Shown piece by piece: positions 33,608 to 44,200 of a stretch of 64,000 nt of DNA. Where the stretch lies: the NCBI GenBank assembly GCA_944323245.1, contig CALURT010000001.1, forward strand, positions 62,001 to 126,000, read 5' to 3'. Numbering within the stretch: the stretch's first letter is position 1; each line of letters begins with the position of its first letter. Below the pieces are notes generated by a model. That model worked only from the letters and a program-made list of their open reading frames with translations, was not told where the DNA came from and ran no database searches. Made by a program: the position numbers and the translations under genes. This stretch comes from an uncultured Bacteroidales bacterium. GTDB lineage: Bacteria; Bacteroidota; Bacteroidia; Bacteroidales; UBA932.

Positions 33608-36424
33608 TCACCCCTTTTTGTGTCTGAACTCATAGACTACGGTCAGCATATAATAACGCCCGTAGGTCGGCTTCCATTCCTGCTTGAAATAGTTGCTTGT
33701 GGATGTCGTCATGTAGGAACTTCCCCGGTTCAGAAGATCCATTGCAGACAACGACACCTTGAGCGTGTGCTGCAGAAAATAACACCATATCGAACATTTC
33801 AGCCGAAGCACGTTGTTGTCAGTACCCGCTCCCGACAGGTACTTGAAATACATGTCTTCGGCATCGGCATTGACATACAGCCCGAACGGAAAGATATATG
33901 TCCCGTACAGATTTCCTACGATCTGCCACCCTGACGTAATGTGCCGGCCTGCAGAATTGTCCGAATTGAACCAGTATATCCGCGGTTTCATACCTATGGA
34001 AAAATTATGCTGACGCCACTGGATCCTCCCCGTTATGCCTGCCCTTGCCGTGACCATGGTCGAAAGGCTCTCTCCCACATACTGCGGCGCCGTCTCGAAG
34101 TAGCCCTCCGGAGCGGCATGCACCGTCAGCCTCGCTTTCCGGAACATCGCAGAGAACGGCAGACTCGCATTCGCCCTCCATACTCCCTCTCCCGTGTTGG
34201 CATAGGTGTATAGCATCGATCCGGCCTTGACGTCATACCCTCCGTAGTCTTCGATATGTGTATCCTGAGTGAAGTACCTGCTCCGCGAGACAATGCTGTT
34301 TGCAACATACGTCGCACCCACATTGTACATCAGCGTCAGCCCGGTCTTCTTGTTCCTGTATATCATCCCGCCCAGTTTCGCTTCCGTCGAGTAGACCTGC
34401 TTCAGGTCCGGATTCCCCGCAGTCAACACCATCGGGTTGCTGTCGTCTATCCTGTCCCTCGTCTGCTGCAGCGACGGCTGCATCGCACTGCACGATATGG
34501 AGAAACGGTGCGTCCCGTAACGGATATCGAATGCAGGCTCCACCTTCGTGTAGCCCCTGTCGTAGCTGACAGCCTCCGGGAACCTCTCGTCGTCCATCTG
34601 TGTCACCCTGCCGCCCTTGACCATGAGGTTCATCGACACCTTTGGCAGGTCCATCGTCAGCCCGACGGCCACGTCGTTCGTCATCATGTTCCAGTCGTAG
34701 TCATAGGAACTTGCCATGTAAAGGGCGGGATCCGCCGGATTGTCCAGAAAGTCGTATGTCATCTGGCGGCGTCTGGTCTTGTCATACTGGAATGTGTATC
34801 CTACAGTGCCAGACAGGGACATCCTGTCGTTGTTCACAAGGTAGCTCTGCACCGAAGCCTGTGCGTACGCCGTGAACCCTTTCCCAATGCCGTCCGTCTG
34901 GAGCTGCCTCCTCGTGAACGACGAGGAGAGGGTGTCGGTGTCCCATGAGAGACTGTTGTTCGAATACATCGTAGTATAAAAACTCACGCTCGGTATGAAC
35001 CTGCTGTTGTCCGTTTTGGACCAACGGACATTCGCGTTCAGTTCATAGTTCCTCCCGTCTGAGCCTGTGTCCTGGTACTGGCCCTTGTCTGCTTCGCCCT
35101 CCGTCCGGTTCAGCGTGGAGGACAGGGCTTTGTTCCGGGCATCGGAAATCGAGCCGCCTACCGAGATTTTTATGTCTTCTATTTTCGTGTCTTTCAGGTC
35201 CATTGTCACATCAAAAAAATGGCTGATCGAGGTGGAAGAATTGGACAGGGAGTCCTCATAGGACATGTACGGGATGCCGTCCCCCGGGAAATACTCCGTG
35301 AGCGATTCGGAGATGCTGCGGCTGTATTGCCTGTCCAGCCGATATATTATTCCTACGTTGTTGCCATATTCCCTGTCTTTCCAGTATTTGTCAAATATAA
35401 ATCTGGCCCCGGCAAATTCATCGTACGAAGAGAACGACGGCCGTAAACCGAAATCTCCGACGGAATTGATTCCACCCGCACCGACTATATTCATGCGGTT
35501 TCCGTCAAATGAATTGTTTATGTCGGCAGTAGCTGACATGGTCAGCATCTCGGAATAAAAATCCAGTTTGGCGTACCCGTCGTATCTCGGCTGGATTTTC
35601 CCGTCCCGGTTCTTCGCCTCATCCGCACCGGCACTGGCTGACATCAGTATGCTCGCAAGCGACAGTATAGGGTCCTTGGTCTTTATGTCCAATACGCGCT
35701 CCTTCCGGCTGACCTTCACCCCTTTGTGCCGGGCTTCCGCCGTCTGCTGGTCATACACCCGCACCTGCGTCACTTCGTCCGCATACAACGCCTCGAAGGC
35801 TGTCACAGGATTGTTCCCGAATATCTGTACTCCGTTCACGTAGGTCCTCGCCACACGTTCCCCGTTGACCGTTATCGACTTGCCCGAGACCTCGAAGCCC
35901 GGAAGCTGCCGGATGATCTCCAACGCTGAGTCCCATTCATCCGTCGGGACCGCCGCTGCATAGTACACCGTCGTGTCCTGAAGAATCCGCATCAGAGGGA
36001 CTTCCGCAGTCACTTTCGACTCCTCTATCTCCCGCACCTTTTCCTTCATCGTGAAATATATCACATTGTCTCCCGGCACGAGGTCGTATATACCTTCCTC
36101 GGTGTTGTATGTCAGGTGCGAGATCTTAAGGTAGACCTTGCCCGGTCGAAGATTCGTGAACGAGAAGCTGTCGTCGTTGCAGACCACGTATGATGTGTCT
36201 AATTTCCCCGATTTCTCCTGCACGAGCATTGCCGTGGCTTTCTGTAAGAAGGTGTTGTCGAATCCTGGCGTCTGGAATTTAGGCTGGGGGCGTTGCAGGA
36301 TACCGTGTACGTTTGCCAGACTGTCCTTCTTCTCCGCCGCCCCTGCCGGCATACCAACCGCAATAAGAAATACAATCAGTGTCATAAACACTGATTGTAT
36401 CCCGTTTCTGCATGGTTTTTCCAT
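33608..36424 (-). CDS. Outer-membrane beta-barrel protein (TonB-dependent receptor-like)
   Basis: 938 aa with a signal sequence. An Ig/carboxypeptidase-like region (SFTNLRPGKVYLKISHLTYNTEE), a short plug-like part around 160-235 (SALEIIRQLPGFEVSGKSITVNGE, RTYVNGVQIFG, EVTQVRVYDQ) and a long barrel to the C-terminus, ending in YRYYMLTVVYEFRH. This is the OMP_b-brl_3 architecture, common in Bacteroidetes and not tied to SusD. Ligand unknown; no susD gene is beside it. Confidence 0.82.
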   Translation of the reverse strand: MEKPCRNGIQSVFMTLIVFLIAVGMPAGAAEKKDSLANVHGILQRPQPKFQTPGFDNTFLQKATAMLVQEKSGKLDTSYVVCNDDSFSFTNLRPGKVYLKISHLTYNTEEGIYDLVPGDNVIYFTMKEKVREIEESKVTAEVPLMRILQDTTVYYAAAVPTDEWDSALEIIRQLPGFEVSGKSITVNGERVARTYVNGVQIFGNNPVTAFEALYADEVTQVRVYDQQTAEARHKGVKVSRKERVLDIKTKDPILSLASILMSASAGADEAKNRDGKIQPRYDGYAKLDFYSEMLTMSATADINNSFDGNRMNIVGAGGINSVGDFGLRPSFSSYDEFAGARFIFDKYWKDREYGNNVGIIYRLDRQYSRSISESLTEYFPGDGIPYMSYEDSLSNSSTSISHFFDVTMDLKDTKIEDIKISVGGSISDARNKALSSTLNRTEGEADKGQYQDTGSDGRNYELNANVRWSKTDNSRFIPSVSFYTTMYSNNSLSWDTDTLSSSFTRRQLQTDGIGKGFTAYAQASVQSYLVNNDRMSLSGTVGYTFQYDKTRRRQMTYDFLDNPADPALYMASSYDYDWNMMTNDVAVGLTMDLPKVSMNLMVKGGRVTQMDDERFPEAVSYDRGYTKVEPAFDIRYGTHRFSISCSAMQPSLQQTRDRIDDSNPMVLTAGNPDLKQVYSTEAKLGGMIYRNKKTGLTLMYNVGATYVANSIVSRSRYFTQDTHIEDYGGYDVKAGSMLYTYANTGEGVWRANASLPFSAMFRKARLTVHAAPEGYFETAPQYVGESLSTMVTARAGITGRIQWRQHNFSIGMKPRIYWFNSDNSAGRHITSGWQIVGNLYGTYIFPFGLYVNADAEDMYFKYLSGAGTDNNVLRLKCSIWCYFLQHTLKVSLSAMDLLNRGSSYMTTSTSNYFKQEWKPTYGRYYMLTVVYEFRHKKG

Positions 36425-36444
36425 GGTCCCCCTTGTGTTAACAA

Positions 36445-36795
36445 CTAATCATCATCGTCCCTATGAGCTATTATTATCGCTTCATCCAGCATTTGATGGT
36501 ATTCTTTCAAACGTATATTAAAAGTAGATTCACCTTTAGTTGGAATTTCTTGCGTTTCAAAGCCGACAAAAGATATAACAAGAATAGCATCCGAATTGAC
36601 TTTTAAGCTAAACTTCCCGTCCAAGTCACTAATTGTCCCATTAGTGGTTCCTTTTTCAACGATATTCGCCCCAATTAACACATCTGTTCCCGTCTCAGAC
36701 TCTCCATAGACAACACCGGTGACTCTTCTTGATTGCGCAAAAGCAATAACCGAAAACAGGAATAATCCTGTCAAAATAGAAATGACCTTTTTCAT
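36445..36795 (-). CDS. Small exported protein with a lone CarboxypepD-like domain
   Basis: 116 aa: signal peptide (ILTGLFLFSVIAFAQ), then one CarboxypepD_reg-like domain (RVTGVVYGESETGTDVLIGA, SDLDGKFSLKVNSDAILVIS, FVGFETQEIP) and the end LDEAIIIAHRDDDD. In SusC-like receptors this domain is followed by LDEVVV and the plug; here the protein stops at that point. The DNA is AT-richer than its neighbours. Either a truncated receptor or a small partner of the barrel protein that starts 20 bp downstream. Confidence 0.75.
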   Translation of the reverse strand: MKKVISILTGLFLFSVIAFAQSRRVTGVVYGESETGTDVLIGANIVEKGTTNGTISDLDGKFSLKVNSDAILVISFVGFETQEIPTKGESTFNIRLKEYHQMLDEAIIIAHRDDDD

Positions 36796-36889
36796 AACTT
36801 ATAGGATTAGTATTTATTAATTATGTTACGTGAGCAAGTTAATAAATAATTTTCAAGTTATCAATTTTTTTTGATATTTTTTGTAAAAT

Positions 36890-37310
36890 TTATCCTTACC
36901 GCCGCATTGGCGGGAAAGGAGCCTCCACGTTTTTGTCGTTCCGAGGTGGGTGTCGCGATGTCATTCCGAGCGGAGGTCCGGAGCCGAGGAATCTGCTTTT
37001 GCTATCAGACCTCTCGACTGCCGCTCGAGGTGACAAGAAAGCCTTCGGGATGAGCCGGTGTTTGAACAAAGAAAGAGGAATGGAAAAGGCAGCGAATGCG
37101 TTTTTATTAGCATGAGCGGTTTTCCATTCCTCTTTCGATGAAAGGTGAGGCTGTGCAGCAGATCCCTCCACTCGCTACGCTCGGTCGGGATGACGGGGAC
37201 GGCAGATCCTTCGGCTCCGGACTTCGTCCTACGCTCAGGATGACAGAGGCAACCGGTCGGGATGACACGGTCGGGATGACAGAGACAACCGCTCAGAAGA
37301 CAAAAAGGTG
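36890..37310. repeat. Non-coding region with degenerate repeats and a strong hairpin
   Basis: No credible gene. Recurrent short units GTCATTCCGAGCGGAGG, CGGTCGGGATGAC (three times near 37180-37280) and GGATGACAGAG occur. At 37071-37136 a perfect 17-bp inverted repeat (GAAAGAGGAATGGAAAA and its complement) encloses a 32-base loop. Confidence 0.75.
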
Positions 37311-37940
37311 CTACCGGAGGTCCGTGACGATGTAGTCGCCGGAGAAGGAGGAAAGGCCGGTGGCAAATTCCGCAGGATCGGTTTTCCCGGACAAGGTGAA
37401 ATCGCTGATGACGAAACGCAGTGAAGACCCGTCGGTCAGAGCCATGACCATGCCCGAGACGGACTGACCGTCAGGAGAAAGATAAAGGTCGACGGAATCC
37501 ATTCCCGAATCGTGAGCCTTGGGCTTCAGCCGGAACACAAGACAGGCGTTGCCTGCAAATTCAGCGTCGCCCGAAGACATGCACTCGAAAATGTCGGCAA
37601 AGGATTTCAGGAATACGGACGGATTTGCGATAAAACCGGATGACGGATTTTCCCCGGACTCTATCACCACCTCCATGGCATCCCTGTCCACTGTCCATAT
37701 TTCGCCGCCATGGCAGCGTATCTCGAGACTCCCCTGCATGAGCACATAATCGTCATCCTGCATCCGCATGCTCCCCTCTCCGGTGACATCCGGACTTCCT
37801 GTCTTGCTGACGGTATATGAGAAATCGAAATCCACAAGAGAAGCGGCAATCCGTTCCGACAATGACTCAAGGACACCGTCTTCGGAAAATGCCGGCAAGG
37901 AAACCGACAGACAGACAAGGAAAGCAAAAAACCTCAACAT
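37311..37940 (-). CDS. LolA-like periplasmic carrier
   Basis: 209 aa with signal peptide (MLRFFAFLVCLSVSLPAFS). Strand pattern FSYTVSKTGSPDVTGEGSMR, DDDYVLMQGSLEIRCHGGEI and VDLYLSPDGQSVSGMVMAL fits the LolA outer-membrane lipoprotein carrier fold, as typically found after ftsK in Bacteroidetes. Twelve bases after the ftsK stop, same strand. Confidence 0.78.
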   Translation of the reverse strand: MLRFFAFLVCLSVSLPAFSEDGVLESLSERIAASLVDFDFSYTVSKTGSPDVTGEGSMRMQDDDYVLMQGSLEIRCHGGEIWTVDRDAMEVVIESGENPSSGFIANPSVFLKSFADIFECMSSGDAEFAGNACLVFRLKPKAHDSGMDSVDLYLSPDGQSVSGMVMALTDGSSLRFVISDFTLSGKTDPAEFATGLSSFSGDYIVTDLR

Positions 37941-37951
37941 CGGGTAACGAA

Positions 37952-40489
37952 CTAATTCATAAAGGCTTTCAACACCGGCTCGAGCGAAGCGAGGTCAGGA
38001 ATAAGGACCTGACGAGGCTTCGAACCTTCCTGCGGGCCGACTATACCGGCGGCCTCCAACTGGTCCATGACTTTTCCGGCCCTGGCATAACCGAAGCCGA
38101 GACGCCTCTGCAGATTCGACGTAGAACCCTGCTGCGTGGTCACGACCAATTTCGCAGCCTCCTCGAACATTTCATCGAGGTCCTGCATGTTTATCATACC
38201 TCCGCCGCTGCCGTCATCATTGTTGACCGACGGAAGATAATACGGCGTATTGTAGCTCTTCTTGTATCCCGTCTGCGACGCTATGAAGTTCGTGACGGCA
38301 TTGATTTCCTCCAAATCCACAAGAGCGCACTGTGCCCTCTCGGAATCCACTCCTGCATAATAAAGCATGTCGCCCTTCCCTATCAGACGTTCCGCTCCCG
38401 GAGAATCAATGATAGTCGAGGAATCCACTCTTGTGGAGACCCTGAAAGCAATCCTCGTAGGGAAATTGGTCTTGATAAGACCCGTAATTACGTCCACGGA
38501 CGGCCTTTGCGTGGCGATTATGACATGGATACCGGCGGCTCGGCCTTTCTGCGCCAATCTGATGATGGAAGTAGTGATACTCCGGGCCATGCTCTTGGAA
38601 TCCCCGCCCATCGGACCGGACATGATGAGGTCGGCATACTCGTCTATCACCACGACCATATAAGGCATGAACCTGTGCCCGTCGGTAGGAAGCAGCTTGC
38701 GGTCACGGTATTTGTCATTGTACAGCTTGAGTTCGTTGACACCGGCCTTGCTGAAAAGGGCAAACCGCTCGTCCATTTCTATACAGAGGGACCGCAATAT
38801 TTCTTCCGCCTGCTTAGGCTTCTTCACCACAGCGTTTTCCATCTCTTCCTTTTCGTCCGCAGCATCCGGCAGGACTGCAAGGAAATGCTTCAGCAGCTTG
38901 GAATAAGCGGTAAATTCCACCATTTTCGGATCAATGAACACGAATTTCAGTTCCGAAGGATGCTTCGCATAAAGCAAGGATGTGATAATCACGTTAAGGC
39001 ACACGGATTTTCCCTGTTTCGTAGCTCCGGCTATAAGAAGATGAGGGGCGTCAGCAAGGTCGAAAACCTTGACTTTCTGCGTAATGGTATATCCTATGGC
39101 TACCGGAAGCTCAGCCTTGCTGTTACGGAAAGCATCATCGTTGAGCATGGATTTCAACGGAACGATGGACGGCCTGTCGTTGGCCACCTCTATACCGACT
39201 GAATCGGAAAGGGCCACGACCCTCACTCCCTTGGCGTTCAACGACATGGCTATATCCTGATCAAGAGTCTTGATAGCCGAAATCTTCACTCCGGGAGCAG
39301 GCACCACCTTGTAAAGAGTCACAGTAGGCCCTACACAGGCAGTGACCTTTTCCACCTGAATCTTGTAGCTCAGAAGCGTAGCGCGGATCTTGTTGTTGTT
39401 CCTCTCCAGTTCCTCGGTAGCGACTTCATATCTTTTGGAAGCATAGTCCTTCAGAAGATCGAGAGACGGGAACTTGTAGTTTTCAAGTTCTTCCCTGACA
39501 TCGATTCTCGGCAGCTCCTTTTTGACATCGGTGGACAGTTCCTCGCCTTTGACGACTTCTATCCCTCCGTCCTGTCCATCCTGTACATCAGCCTCGCGGG
39601 ATACGGAAACCCTGTTTTCCGGCTCCGTATCATCTCCCGAATCAGAATCCGGCTCTTCGGATTTTCCGGCAAAGGAATCATCTTCAATAGAATTGCCCTC
39701 ATCTATAGAATTGTCTTCATCAATAGAATCATCTTCAACGGAATCGCCGTCTTCGATAATTTCCCCGTCACTGTCACCCGTCAGGACAGACTCATCATCG
39801 GAAACTTCCTTTTCCTTGGTATTCTCATCTCCGGAAGCCGGTTCCGGAACAGTCTTTTTATCCCCGAGATGCGACAGCCATCGTGAAAATCTGCCGCTCA
39901 CCGACAGAAGCCAGACCACAATCAATATAAGAAGGACAAGAAATGTCACTATACGTCCGGTAAGATTGACTATGCCGGCGGTAAGAACCTTGCCGCAGTC
40001 TCCGCCCAAACCGCCTCCAAAAGCCCCGTCGGCGGAAAAGATATCGGAAAAATATGCGAAGAACATCGAAAATACGAGTGCCCCCGACAATGTCACGGCA
40101 AGCAGCCGTAAAAGTTTTTTATGCGGCTTCAATGAGAAAAGCCTCGCCGAAGCCATGACGAGAAGCACCGCTATGGCGAAACTCCCGAGGCCGAAACACC
40201 TTGAAACCAGGAAATGAGCCCACTTGTAACCGAGTTTGCCGGCAATATTGGCGACGGAAACATCCTTGTCAAGCATGCCGGGATCGGAAAGAAGACTGTA
40301 ATCCGTCTTCCACGTAAACAGATATGATACGATGGCCAACACGGTGAAAAGGGCAAAAGCGCCCGTTACAAGGCCGGAAACCTTGCCTGCTATTTTCTTC
40401 CGCTGTTCCAATATTTCAGGCGGGACAGGAGTCTTTTTCCTGTCCTTTTTTGCGGACACTTTCTTTTCCTTAACTTTTCCGGAAGCCAT
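37952..40489 (-). CDS. ftsK: DNA translocase FtsK
   Basis: 845 aa. Four N-terminal membrane helices (to about residue 195), then an acidic linker (about 210-300) with near-repeats such as DSIDEDNSIDEGNSIEDDSF, then the alpha/beta motor (Walker A GATKQGKSVCLN; Walker B VVVIDEYADLIM) and a gamma winged helix (LQRRLGFGYARAGKVMDQLE) that reads polar DNA sequences. Pumps chromosome ends through the septum and activates XerCD dimer resolution. Confidence 0.96.
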   Translation of the reverse strand: MASGKVKEKKVSAKKDRKKTPVPPEILEQRKKIAGKVSGLVTGAFALFTVLAIVSYLFTWKTDYSLLSDPGMLDKDVSVANIAGKLGYKWAHFLVSRCFGLGSFAIAVLLVMASARLFSLKPHKKLLRLLAVTLSGALVFSMFFAYFSDIFSADGAFGGGLGGDCGKVLTAGIVNLTGRIVTFLVLLILIVVWLLSVSGRFSRWLSHLGDKKTVPEPASGDENTKEKEVSDDESVLTGDSDGEIIEDGDSVEDDSIDEDNSIDEGNSIEDDSFAGKSEEPDSDSGDDTEPENRVSVSREADVQDGQDGGIEVVKGEELSTDVKKELPRIDVREELENYKFPSLDLLKDYASKRYEVATEELERNNNKIRATLLSYKIQVEKVTACVGPTVTLYKVVPAPGVKISAIKTLDQDIAMSLNAKGVRVVALSDSVGIEVANDRPSIVPLKSMLNDDAFRNSKAELPVAIGYTITQKVKVFDLADAPHLLIAGATKQGKSVCLNVIITSLLYAKHPSELKFVFIDPKMVEFTAYSKLLKHFLAVLPDAADEKEEMENAVVKKPKQAEEILRSLCIEMDERFALFSKAGVNELKLYNDKYRDRKLLPTDGHRFMPYMVVVIDEYADLIMSGPMGGDSKSMARSITTSIIRLAQKGRAAGIHVIIATQRPSVDVITGLIKTNFPTRIAFRVSTRVDSSTIIDSPGAERLIGKGDMLYYAGVDSERAQCALVDLEEINAVTNFIASQTGYKKSYNTPYYLPSVNNDDGSGGGMINMQDLDEMFEEAAKLVVTTQQGSTSNLQRRLGFGYARAGKVMDQLEAAGIVGPQEGSKPRQVLIPDLASLEPVLKAFMN

Positions 40490-40496
40490 TTGAAAT

Positions 40497-41168
40497 CTAT
40501 TTTCTGTTGTTCTTCTGTCTCAGATTCATTTTCTGTCTCTGATTCCCTTTCATGCGGCCGGGATTCATGCCTGGACGCGAAAAATTGTGGTCGGAACCTA
40601 TTTTGGACAGGTGCATGTCCTCCGGTACCTTTATCCTGCCGTCGGACAATTTTTCAATATCCTGAAATATGGTCTCGTCAGACACGGTGTCCTTGTTCCA
40701 TATAAGATACTGCTGGCGCATGTAGACGGCTATCGACCTTATCATGGCGTTCTTTTCCTCGCCGTCCTCCTTCTGGGCGATGAGATCGATGATATTTTCG
40801 ATATTCCTGCCGTAATGGGCCGCCTTGACAGGCTTTTTCCTTATCGGGATTTCCATCGGAGCCGTTTTCAGCTGCTCCGGTTCCGGTTTCGGATACGGGG
40901 AGTCCACGTCGAGGTCGAAATCGGCTATTATGAACATGTGATCCCAGAGTTTCTGCTTGTAGTTTTCCTGGAGATGGACCTGCGGATTTATGGTTTCCAT
41001 TACATTGACCACGGCCTGGGCCTGTCTGTTCCTCTCCTCCCTGTCGGGAATGGATTTTACGTATTCTATCATCTTCTGTACGTTCCTGCCGTATTCAGGA
41101 ATCTGAAGATGCCTTTTCTGGGTATTGTATTCCAATCTGACCGTCTCCGGCAATGTGTTCTGCTCCAT
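40497..41168 (-). CDS. DUF4290 family protein
   Basis: 223 aa, no signal peptide. EYNTQKRHLQIPEYGRNVQKM, QAQAVVNVMETINPQVHLQE and YGRNIENIIDLIAQKEDGEE are characteristic. The tail is basic and rich in Gln/Asn/Lys/Met, suggesting nucleic-acid contact or disorder. Function unknown. Precedes ftsK by 7 bp, an arrangement I know from other Bacteroidetes. Confidence 0.85.
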   Translation of the reverse strand: MEQNTLPETVRLEYNTQKRHLQIPEYGRNVQKMIEYVKSIPDREERNRQAQAVVNVMETINPQVHLQENYKQKLWDHMFIIADFDLDVDSPYPKPEPEQLKTAPMEIPIRKKPVKAAHYGRNIENIIDLIAQKEDGEEKNAMIRSIAVYMRQQYLIWNKDTVSDETIFQDIEKLSDGRIKVPEDMHLSKIGSDHNFSRPGMNPGRMKGNQRQKMNLRQKNNRK

Positions 41169-41188
41169 AAAAATTCAGTTAAATATCC

Positions 41189-41196
41189 TGCAAAGA
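41189..41196 (-). promoter_or_regulatory. -7 box for DUF4290-ftsK-lolA
   Basis: Minus-strand TATCTTTG, 20 bp before the DUF4290 ATG, matching TAnnTTTG. Confidence 0.6.
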
Positions 41197-41202
41197 TAGT
41201 AA

Positions 41203-44200
41203 TTATTTCTCTATTATCTCATCCCTCATCACGTACCAGAGATATGACGAGACATTGCCGTACCCCTTCCTTTTCCACAGGGCGGCATACCGCTCCACTT
41301 GCGACAGATACGAGCTTTTCGGCGCACCGAACTTGTAATCGACTACGGACACGCTCCCGTCTCCGTGCAATATCACCCTGTCAGGTCTGTAGACTGAGCC
41401 GTCGGTGTCTATGATCTCCGTCTCGGTAAGGACGCCTGCGCCGTTTTCCGGGAACCATCCCTTCGGCGCTGCAAATTCCGTTTTCCTGACAAAGAAATCC
41501 GTGAGCGGCTCCGTGTCGGCCTTTTCTATCAGCCCTGTCCGTTCGGCCCGGCCAACAGCCTGCGGAATATCGGCAGGACTTTTGATTTCCGAAAGTATCT
41601 TGTGTAGGATGACGCCCTTGACCCTTGCCGACATTCCGGAAACCGGCCCGTCCGTCCCGTCCCCGCCGTCAGAAAAATAATCGTACGAATCGGTGCTGCA
41701 GACCAACCTGTCATGCTTCGGCTGGCCGTCTTCCGGGACCGGCTGATTGAGAGGATAGGATTCATATATTGCAGGCAGTTCCATGACTTCCGGCACCGCC
41801 GGCGCAGCTGACTCTCCGTCGTTTTCACCCAGTGCGCCATGTCCGAAAGATGCAACGTCTTCTTCCTCCGTTTTCACGAATCCTGCCGCAACTCCCTCCC
41901 TTACAAGCCATGAATACAATATATGGCTGAAATTGCCATAGGACGGCAAGTCATTCCCGAGCGAAGCAAGGAATTTGGCGGAAGGGGTTTCCGCTATCAC
42001 GAACAGCCCTTCCACAGCCCTTGTCAATGCAACGTAGAACGTATTGATATTGTCGATATACTGCATCTTCTTTTCCTGCAGATAATCGTCCCTGAACAGG
42101 GTGGACGCCGTCCTGTCCGAAAGGGTCACGTCATAGATTCCGGCGCATTTCCGTCCGAGCTCCGACCCGTCGCCTTTCAGTTCGCACCACACTTTTTCGC
42201 TTTTGAAAAGATTCACGTCTTCCGCATACGGGAAAATCACGTATCTGAAATCAAGACCTTTCGACTTGTGTACGCTCATGATTCTCACTGCGTCGGCAGA
42301 CGACGGGGAACTGATGTGAGGATTGATTTCATCCCAGTGCCTGAGAAAACCGTGAAGGTCATTGCCATAGACGGACACATAGTCGAGAAGGCAGTCTACG
42401 AAAGAGCAGACGTATGTCGTTTCCGCTTCAAAGGCTTCCGGATCGTATTTTTTCAGGGACCGGCACAGAGATTCGCACATTTCAGGCAATGAAGGACTGT
42501 CATCCGGCATTTCCACGTTCAGGAGTCCGGCAAGATAGCTGTTGACGGAATCTTCAGGATTGTCGATACAGGACAGCAGGGAAACAAGGCGGCGGACCGT
42601 GGAAGATGCCTTTACGTCCAAGGAGTCATCCGTCACCACGGGAACGGATTCCGAAATGAGCATTGACGCTATTTCAGCCCCGACATCGTTCTTTCTCACG
42701 AGAACGGCCATGTCGCCATACGGGACACCACGCGAGTGAAGCTCGGATACGGTATCGTAAATTACTGCAAGTTCCTTGTCAGCGGGGCAGAAAGTTACTT
42801 TTACGATACCGTCGCCCTTCTTGGCTGAGCCGGTTTCCTGAACCACGTCCGAATAGATTCCGCTTATCGTCCTGCCATCGCTTTTCCCGTACGCCCTGTC
42901 AAGTTCGCCTGCGGCAAAAGGGAAAAATCCGTTGTTGAAATCCACTATGTTGCGCATGCTCCTGAAATTGCTCCGGAGCTTGGTTTCCTCTATGCGGTAC
43001 ATGCCGAGGGCTTCGTAAACGCCATGATCGAGAAGGCCCCAGTCGGAGCCGCGCCATCTGTATATGCTCTGTTTCACGTCGCCGACCACAAGGTTTTCCT
43101 CGTTTTTCGACGCACTTTCGGCTATGAGCGGTCTGAAATTCTCCCATTGCACCACCGAAGTATCCTGAAATTCGTCAAGCAGGAAATTTTCATATCTGAC
43201 TCCCGTCTTCTCGTAAATGAACGGAGTATCCGAACCGTCGATAATATTCTTGAGAATCACGTTGGAATCATCGATGCTGAGTACGTTCCTTTCTTTCAGG
43301 ATGGCATCGAATTCCCTGTAAATGTCTGCGGCTATGCCCAATTCATACAGCTGCCGTTCGAGTATCCCTGCGGTGGCATATTCCCTGTAATCATCGCCGA
43401 AACAACGGCAGAACTCTTCAAGCGGGGTTTCAAGCGCAGGATACACCATGTCGAGCAGTTTCATGTTCTTCTTGGAAAACCATTGCTCATGGTCCGCCGC
43501 CTTTGCCATGAAGGCGTCCGTCAACGGTAACACGGTATCTTCCGGAGCCAGGCCCGCATAATCCTTCACCTTGGCCATGAATTTATAGGAAAACATTTCC
43601 GGAGGCACGCCGCAGATTTCAAGCATCGACAGGACGGCGTCCGCCCTTTGTTTCACGGTCCGGACATACTCCGCCTTTACGGAGCGGCATACCTTCCTCG
43701 TTTTCAGGAGATTGTCGTATGAATACATCGCACTTTCATCAAGCCCCGACTTTTCCACAAGGCATCTGTGTGCATCCGACTTGAGCCGTCCGGCCATTTT
43801 TTTCAGGCCGTCCTCCAATCTGTATTTCCCGCCTTTCTCCACCTGCTCCATGGCACTTTCCGTAAGCCATTGCAGCAATTCCTTCCTGTCCTCCGTCAGC
43901 GAATCCAGGACTCTGTCCACGCTCTCGTCTATCAGTGACTTCTTGTCCAATTCCACCTTGTACGAGGCGAATTGCCCTATTTCACGCGAGAACGCCTTCA
44001 GTGTCTGCTGGAAAAACCTGTCTATCGTGCTTATCGAGAACGCACCGTAATCATGAAGGATATTGCTCAGAATCTCCTTTGCCGTTTTCCTCAGCCTGAC
44101 GACACCGTCTTCCCCGTCAGGAAACATTTCCGGTATGAAACTGTCGATATACGGGGATTTCCGCGGGTCCGACGACAGGACATACAGTTCCTTCAGAATA

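Noticed and set aside
37817..39202. 461-codon plus-strand frame over ftsK and lolA
   Set aside because: Antisense of two well-supported genes, no recognisable domain.
39700..39760. Repeated GAATC-rich units as a DNA regulatory repeat
   Set aside because: They are in frame within ftsK and explained by the repetitive acidic linker.
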